DNA of 10,644 nt from Opitutus sp. GAS368 (GTDB lineage Bacteria; Verrucomicrobiota; Verrucomicrobiia; Opitutales; Opitutaceae). The notes beneath the pieces are model-generated. The model saw only the letters and a program-made list of their open reading frames with translations, was not told the origin of the DNA and did no database searches. A program made the position numbers and the translations under genes. Positions 6,710 through 10,644 of this stretch are shown here, in pieces. Positions within the stretch are counted from its first letter, which is position 1. Each line of letters opens with the position of its first letter. The DNA is taken from NCBI GenBank assembly GCA_945861235.1, contig CAMATV010000080.1, forward strand, positions 1-10,644. The letters run 5' to 3'.

Positions 6710-7267
6710 TTAGGCGCGACCGAGGTAACTGCCATCTTCGGTGCTGACCTTGATGATCTCGCCCTCTTTGATGAAGAGCGGGACCTGCACCACGAGGCCG
6801 GTTTCCAGCTTGGCGGGTTTCTGGACGTTGCTGGCGGTGTCGCCCTTGATGCCGTCTGAGCTTTCAACGACCTTGAGTTCAACGGTCGAAGGCAGTTCGA
6901 GTGTCAAAGGCTTGTCGTCCACGAAGAGCACGTCGCATTTGCCACCAGCGGTGAGGTAGTGCTTCGAATCGCCGAGCAATTCGGCGCTCAGTTCGATCTG
7001 GTCGAAGGTGTCCGGATCGATGAATGCGAAAGCGTCGCGGTCTGCGTAGCTGAACTCGAGGGTGCGCTTTTCGGTCGCGAGCACCTCGATGGTGTCGGTC
7101 GAGGCGAAACGTTGGTCCAGTGCCTTGCCGTAGCGAAGATTGCGCATCTTGACCTGCACAAATGCCCGAAGATTTCCCGGCGTGCGGTGTTGGGTTTCCA
7201 TGACGAGGTGCGGCTCGCCGTTGAATTTAATGACTTGGCCTCGGCGGATATCGTTGGCTGCTGGCAT
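6710..7267 (-). CDS. efp: Elongation factor P with Asn at the functional tip
   Basis: EF-P binds between the P and E sites of the ribosome and speeds peptide bond formation at polyproline stretches. The 185-residue protein has the usual three-domain length: a KOW-like N-terminal domain (IRRGQVIKFNGEP, 7-19), a central OB domain, and a C-terminal OB domain with GLVVQVPLFIKEGEIIKV and SYLGRA at the end. The domain I loop reads HRTPGNLRAF. The residue after PG is N32, where E. coli has K34 (lysylated by EpmA) and Pseudomonas-type proteins have a rhamnosylated Arg. R34 lies two positions later, not at the tip. No EpmA, EpmB or EarP gene is in the window. The gene is transcribed alone, ends at its own terminator and diverges from lpxC/fabZ. 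There is no clear Shine-Dalgarno sequence. Confidence 0.97.
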   Translation of the reverse strand: MPAANDIRRGQVIKFNGEPHLVMETQHRTPGNLRAFVQVKMRNLRYGKALDQRFASTDTIEVLATEKRTLEFSYADRDAFAFIDPDTFDQIELSAELLGDSKHYLTAGGKCDVLFVDDKPLTLELPSTVELKVVESSDGIKGDTASNVQKPAKLETGLVVQVPLFIKEGEIIKVSTEDGSYLGRA

Positions 7268-7315
7268 GACGGGATTCGGTTCGAACGGAGGGTTTTTGAG
7301 TGGTGAAAGGGTCCA

Positions 7316-7344
7316 CAGTGAGGAGTCGCGTCATCGGCTGTCAA
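7316..7344 (-). promoter_or_regulatory. efp: Weak candidate promoter for efp
   Basis: On the minus strand a perfect TTGACA lies at 7344-7339, with a 17-base spacer to TCACTG at 7321-7316, about 50 bases upstream of the efp ATG. The -10 match is poor, so this rests mostly on the -35 hexamer and the position in the 141-base divergent spacer. Confidence 0.2.
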
Positions 7345-7408
7345 GGCCGCGGCTGACTCCACGCTTGCGCTCCGCCCAACGTGTTTCCGAGACTGACCGC
7401 TAACAGTT

Positions 7409-8737
7409 ATGAAACAACGCACTCTCGCGCGGGAAGTCTCCATCAAGGGCAATTCACTGCACACCGGCGATGCGGTGACTTTGACGCTGAAACCTGCGCC
7501 CGTTGACCATGGTTTCGTCTTTCGACGGGTCGATCTCAGCGGGGCGCCGGAGTTGCGCCCGCGCGTCGATTTCATCACCGATCTCGTCCGCGCGACCACC
7601 ATTCAGGTGGGCCACGCGAAAGTCCAGACGGTCGAACACGTCCTGAGTGCGTTGAGCGGCTGCGGCATCGACAACGCCATCATTGAAATGGACGCCTCGG
7701 AGCCGCCCATCCTCGATGGTTCGGCCAAACCCTTTGTCGATCTGATCATGCAAGGGGAGCCCATGGAGCAGGCCACGGATCGCGAATACTTCACGTTGGA
7801 TGCCGCCGTCTCGGTCACGAAAGGGCAGTCGTCGATCATCGCGCTGCCGTCTGACGATCTCCGGATCTCCTGCACGTCGGCCGATGATCGGGGCATCCAC
7901 ACGCAGCATCTTTCGCTGCTCATCGATCCGGATTCCTACATGACGCAGATCGCGGCCGCGCGGACGTTCACGATTTACGAGGACATCGAGGAGCTCCTCA
8001 AACTCGGTAAGATCAAAGGCGGCTCGCTCGATTGCGCGGTCGTGATCAAGGGCGACAAGATCATTTCGAAGGAAGGCCTGCGCTTTAAGGATGAGTTCGT
8101 GCGCCACAAGATTCTGGATATCATCGGTGACATCACGCTGCTGGGTCTGCCGTTGAAGGCGCACATTATCGCCACGCGCCCCGGCCATGCGATCAACGCC
8201 GAGCTGACCAAGGCGCTCGCCGCCAAGTTGGAGGAACGTAAAAAGGGGCCGAAGAAAAAGCCGCGTCCGGCGATGGTCATGCCCGACGAGACGGCCCTCG
8301 ATATCCGGCGTATTCTCGACACGTTGCCGCACCGTTATCCATTTGTGATGATTGACCGCGTCGTGGAGTTCGTGGGGAGCGATGCGCTCGTTGCGATCAA
8401 GAACGTGAGCATCAACGAGCCGTATTTTCAGGGCCACTTTCCCGGGAATCCGGTGATGCCGGGCGTGCTCCAACTGGAGGCGATGGCTCAGGCCGCCGGT
8501 ATTTTGATGCTCCGTCGCGGATCCGCCGAGGGCAAAGCCACGCTGTTCATGAGCGCGGACAAGGTGAAATTTCGGAAGCCCGTGCGTCCCGGCGATCAGC
8601 TCATCCTCAACGCTAAGCTCACCAAGACCCGCGGTGAGAAGCTCGCCGCTGCTGAGGTCACCTGCACCGTGGATGGTCACGTCGTGTCGTCGGCTGAGCT
8701 GATGTTTGCCATTATCAACAGCTCCGAAATGGACTGA
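7409..8737 (+). CDS. lpxC/fabZ: Fused UDP-3-O-acyl-GlcNAc deacetylase / 3-hydroxyacyl-ACP dehydratase
   Basis: This is a 442-residue bifunctional protein. Residues 1 to about 275 are LpxC, the zinc deacetylase that commits UDP-3-O-acyl-GlcNAc to lipid A synthesis. They show SLHTG (16-20), TVEHVLSAL with E76 and zinc ligand H77, and AARTF (183-187). [10 protein letters not shown] (204-213), [10 protein letters not shown] with ligands H233 and D237, and catalytic H260 in GHAIN follow. A lysine-rich linker at 275-286 leads to FabZ (about 295-442), which dehydrates 3-hydroxyacyl-ACP in fatty acid elongation. FabZ carries [13 protein letters not shown], catalytic H343 in [12 protein letters not shown] and E357 in LEAMAQ. 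The LpxC and FabZ substrates share the 3-hydroxyacyl pool, so the fusion joins competing uses of it. Such fusions are known in Bacteroidota and PVC bacteria. The gene is followed 4 bases later by lpxA. Confidence 0.98.
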   Translation: MKQRTLAREVSIKGNSLHTGDAVTLTLKPAPVDHGFVFRRVDLSGAPELRPRVDFITDLVRATTIQVGHAKVQTVEHVLSALSGCGIDNAIIEMDASEPPILDGSAKPFVDLIMQGEPMEQATDREYFTLDAAVSVTKGQSSIIALPSDDLRISCTSADDRGIHTQHLSLLIDPDSYMTQIAAARTFTIYEDIEELLKLGKIKGGSLDCAVVIKGDKIISKEGLRFKDEFVRHKILDIIGDITLLGLPLKAHIIATRPGHAINAELTKALAAKLEERKKGPKKKPRPAMVMPDETALDIRRILDTLPHRYPFVMIDRVVEFVGSDALVAIKNVSINEPYFQGHFPGNPVMPGVLQLEAMAQAAGILMLRRGSAEGKATLFMSADKVKFRKPVRPGDQLILNAKLTKTRGEKLAAAEVTCTVDGHVVSSAELMFAIINSSEMD

Positions 8738-8741
8738 GCTC

Positions 8742-9530
8742 ATGGCCGCAAAGATCCACGCCACGTCCATTATTGAATCCGGTGCGCAACTCGGCGCCGA
8801 CGTCGAAGTCGGTGCTTACGCTTACGTCGGCGCGGGTGTTACTTTGGGCGACGGCACGCGCCTGCACCACCACGCGTCCGTCGAAGGCAACACCCAGCTG
8901 GGCAAGTCCTGCGAGGTGTTTCCTTTCGCTTGTGTCGGCGGAAAAACCCAGGATCTCAAGTTCGCCGGCGGCAATCCCGGCCTGCGCATTGGCGACCGCA
9001 ACGTCTTCCGCGAATACGTCTCGATCCACTGCGCCACCAACGACGGCGACTTCACCCGGATTGGTGATAACAATGTCCTCCTCGCGACCTGTCACGTCGC
9101 GCACGACTGCGTGTTGGGGGACAATATTATCATGAGCAACGGTGCGGTGTTGGGCGGCCACGTCACGGTCGAGAACTACGTCGTGATCGGTGGCTACGGC
9201 GGCATTCACCAGTTCTGTCGCCTCGGTGCCTATGCCATGCTCTCGGCGACGGCCAAGCTGGTGCACGACCTGCCGCCATTTTTCATCGCCGACGGCACGC
9301 CGGCGGAGGTTCGCGCGATCAATCGCGTGGGACTCGAGCGCAACGGGTTCACTCCCGAGCAACTCGACCGCGTAAAGCAGATCCACCGGTTGCTCTATCG
9401 CGACGGTCTCAATCGCTCCCAAGCTCTCGAAAAACTCGCCGCGCACCCGCAGGCCGCGAGCGCGGAGTTCGCCCGGGGGCTCGCTTTTGCGCAGTCCAGC
9501 GAACGCGGGCTGGCTCCAGGTGGACGCTAG
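8742..9530 (+). CDS. lpxA: UDP-GlcNAc acyltransferase
   Basis: Moves a 3-hydroxyacyl chain from ACP to the 3-OH of UDP-GlcNAc, the first step of lipid A synthesis, as a cytoplasmic homotrimer. The 262-residue protein (E. coli also 262) begins with left-handed beta-helix hexapeptide repeats (IIESGAQLGADVEVGAYAYV, 10-29). It has the family block GGKTQDLKFAGG (66-77), then IGDRNVFREYVSIH (83-96) and catalytic H121 in HVAHDC, equivalent to E. coli H125. GGYGGIHQFC (150-159) and a helical C-terminal domain with LERNGF follow. At the acyl-chain ruler, E. coli G173 corresponds to A169 here, which may favour a chain somewhat shorter than C14; that is inference. The ATG is 4 bases after the lpxC/fabZ stop, consistent with translational coupling in one operon. 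Confidence 0.96.
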   Translation: MAAKIHATSIIESGAQLGADVEVGAYAYVGAGVTLGDGTRLHHHASVEGNTQLGKSCEVFPFACVGGKTQDLKFAGGNPGLRIGDRNVFREYVSIHCATNDGDFTRIGDNNVLLATCHVAHDCVLGDNIIMSNGAVLGGHVTVENYVVIGGYGGIHQFCRLGAYAMLSATAKLVHDLPPFFIADGTPAEVRAINRVGLERNGFTPEQLDRVKQIHRLLYRDGLNRSQALEKLAAHPQAASAEFARGLAFAQSSERGLAPGGR

Positions 9531-9587
9531 CCGCTCCGGACGTCGCCGCGCATTGACAGGCTCGGGCCGCCCAAGCCACGGTGCGGG

Positions 9588-10133
9588 ATGCTCAGATCGC
9601 TCGGCCTGTTATCACTATTCTGGGGGTGTCTGGTGACGCTGCGAGCCGCAGTGCCCTACGATGTCGCCGTCAAAGATATCGACGGCAAGGCCACTTCGCT
9701 CGCGGCCTACAAGGGGCGCGTGCTGCTCATCGTCAATGTCGCCTCGGAGTGTGGCTACACGTCCCAATATCAAGGACTCGAGGCGGCGTTTCGAAAATAT
9801 CAGGCGCAGGGACTGACCGTCCTGGCGTTTCCGTGCAACCAGTTCGGCGCGCAAGAACCGGGCTCCGCCGCCGAGATCAAAAATTTCTGTAGCACGACGT
9901 TTCACGTGACCTTTCCGCTCTTCGAAAAAATCGAGGTAAATGGTGCGAAGCGGCACGCGCTCTACAGCGCGCTCGCGGGAAAGGACTCGCCGTTTCCGGG
10001 TAATATCGGATGGAACTTCACTAAATTTCTCGTCGGTCGCGATGGCGTGGTGCTTCAGCGCTTCGAGGCCGGCGCCGAGCCTGATTCGCCCGAGGTGAGT
10101 GCGGCGATCGCAGCCGCGCTGCGGGCTAAATAA
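9588..10133 (+). CDS. Exported glutathione peroxidase-family thiol peroxidase
   Basis: This protein reduces hydrogen peroxide or organic hydroperoxides. It has 181 residues. An N-terminal hydrophobic stretch (residues 3-18) with probable cleavage after LRA at 18-20 points to Sec export to the periplasm. The catalytic tetrad is complete: C55 in NVASECGYT, Q89 in FPCNQFGAQEP, and W142-N143 in GWNFTKF. The peroxidatic residue is a TGT cysteine, not selenocysteine. C101 in NFCSTTFHVTFP sits where yeast Gpx3 and plant-type enzymes have their resolving cysteine. This suggests a two-cysteine, thioredoxin-type mechanism and not direct use of glutathione; that is inferred from family. It lies 57 bases after lpxA, same strand, and could be read through from that operon. 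No ribosome binding site is clear. Confidence 0.93.
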   Translation: MLRSLGLLSLFWGCLVTLRAAVPYDVAVKDIDGKATSLAAYKGRVLLIVNVASECGYTSQYQGLEAAFRKYQAQGLTVLAFPCNQFGAQEPGSAAEIKNFCSTTFHVTFPLFEKIEVNGAKRHALYSALAGKDSPFPGNIGWNFTKFLVGRDGVVLQRFEAGAEPDSPEVSAAIAAALRAK

Positions 10134-10181
10134 CCCCTGTGTACAGCGGATAAAAGGTTTCCCTCGCGGAGCGGCGCGCTT

Positions 10182-10196
10182 CATCCCTCGGGGATG
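10182..10196 (+). promoter_or_regulatory. Small hairpin enclosing the helicase start codon
   Basis: CATCCC at 10182-10187 and GGGATG at 10191-10196 form a perfect 6-bp stem with a TCG triloop, and the ATG start codon is the last three bases of the stem. This could limit initiation when folded, for example at low temperature. It may be coincidence, because the stem does not extend further. Confidence 0.3.
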
Positions 10197-10644
10197 TCAT
10201 TTTCCTCTCTCGGCCTTTCCGCGGCGCTGCTCCGGGCGATCGCCGAGCGTGCGTACACCGAAGCCACGCCGATTCAGGCCGCCGCGATCCCCGCCGTGCT
10301 CCGAGGTGGCGATGTCTGGGCCTCGGCGCAGACCGGCTCGGGCAAGACCGCAGCCTTTGCCTTGCCGCTCCTGCAACTCCTCGCGGGCACACCCCGGGAA
10401 CGAGGGCGGTTCGTGCGCGCGCTCGTTTTGGTTCCGACCCGCGAACTCGCAGCTCAGGTCGGCGACGCGTTTCGCGACTATGGTCGCTATCTGCCCGCAC
10501 CACGTTTGAAGACGCTCGTCGTCTTTGGTGGGGTGTCCATCAACCCGCAGATGATCGCACTCGGCGGCGGTGCGGACATCATTGTGGCCACGCCTGGTCG
10601 GTTGCTGGATTTGATCGCGCACCACGCCGTCTCGCTCTCTGCGG
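10194..10644 (+). CDS. DEAD-box RNA helicase, RhlE-like (N-terminal part only)
   Basis: ATP-dependent RNA helicase acting in RNA remodelling, such as ribosome assembly or RNA decay; the window ends after about 150 codons. Visible in order are the Q-motif region with [12 protein letters not shown] (about residues 22-33), motif I (Walker A) AQTGSGKT, motif Ia PTRELAAQ, the GG motif FGGVSINPQ, and motif Ib ATPGRLLDL. The DEAD box itself should lie just past the window edge. The short N-terminus before the Q motif and the GGVSINPQ segment suit the RhlE/RhlB group, but the C-terminal half is needed to assign it. The start is the only ATG placed correctly before the Q motif, 60 bases after the peroxidase stop. 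Confidence 0.95.
   Translation, partial: MSFSSLGLSAALLRAIAERAYTEATPIQAAAIPAVLRGGDVWASAQTGSGKTAAFALPLLQLLAGTPRERGRFVRALVLVPTRELAAQVGDAFRDYGRYLPAPRLKTLVVFGGVSINPQMIALGGGADIIVATPGRLLDLIAHHAVSLSA

Noticed and set aside
7454..8770. 438-codon minus-strand frame opposite lpxC/fabZ
   Set aside because: It mirrors the codon structure of the well-conserved fusion gene and shows no motif of its own.
9553..9581. Perfect TTGACA upstream of the peroxidase gene
   Set aside because: No -10-like hexamer lies 16-18 bases downstream (CCACGG at 17), and a transcript from there would start almost at the ATG.
9598..9632. Possible lipobox (FWGC) in the peroxidase signal sequence
   Set aside because: Phe and Trp at -3 and -2 do not fit the usual L-[AS]-[GA]-C lipobox, and a signal peptidase I site after LRA is a better match.
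1..10644. CRISPR array, insertion sequence, phage genes or defence system
   Set aside because: No regularly spaced direct repeats, transposase or integrase motifs, or defence-gene domains were seen on either strand.

Overview
The window looks like a stretch of GC-rich chromosome from a Gram-negative bacterium, most likely of the phylum Verrucomicrobiota (an Opitutaceae-like genome). The best evidence is the fused lpxC/fabZ gene followed directly by lpxA. That fusion is typical of Bacteroidota and PVC-group lineages, and the high GC content argues against most Bacteroidota. A lipid A pathway means an outer membrane. Most starts lack a clear Shine-Dalgarno sequence. The taxonomic call is inference; no rRNA or other marker is present.

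Layout. 1-1745 (-): argS, missing only its last few codons at the window edge. 1861-2366 (+): a decayed PuuD-like (Urate_ox_N plus cytochrome c) gene with large internal deletions and a frame change. 2569-3915 (+): a pyrimidine-nucleoside phosphorylase with an altered signature loop, followed by a short hairpin and a strong intrinsic terminator. 4196-5452 (+): an RlmI-family 23S rRNA cytosine methyltransferase. 5453-5974: a gene-poor spacer with a T-rich 12-bp tandem repeat, a possible zinc-ribbon fragment, a 107-bp imperfect inverted-repeat element and a 17-bp perfect dyad just before the next gene. 5975-6622 (+): beta-carbonic anhydrase can. It converges on efp (7267-6710, -), which has its own intrinsic terminator between the two genes. 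Divergent from efp is a lipid A operon: lpxC/fabZ (7409-8737) and lpxA (8742-9530). After these come an exported glutathione peroxidase (9588-10133) and the start of a DEAD-box RNA helicase (10194 to the window end).

How the genes relate. Most are housekeeping genes: translation (argS, rlmI, efp, helicase), lipid A synthesis, nucleoside salvage, CO2/bicarbonate balance and peroxide defence. The lpxC/fabZ-lpxA pair is the one clear functional unit. FabZ supplies unsaturated acyl-ACP for fatty acid elongation, while LpxA and LpxC carry out the first two steps of lipid A synthesis. I found no evidence for a new multi-gene system, phage, insertion sequence or CRISPR array. The points most worth checking are the PuuD-like gene ruin, the altered phosphorylase signature, the EF-P with Asn at its functional tip, and the dyad and repeat element upstream of can.
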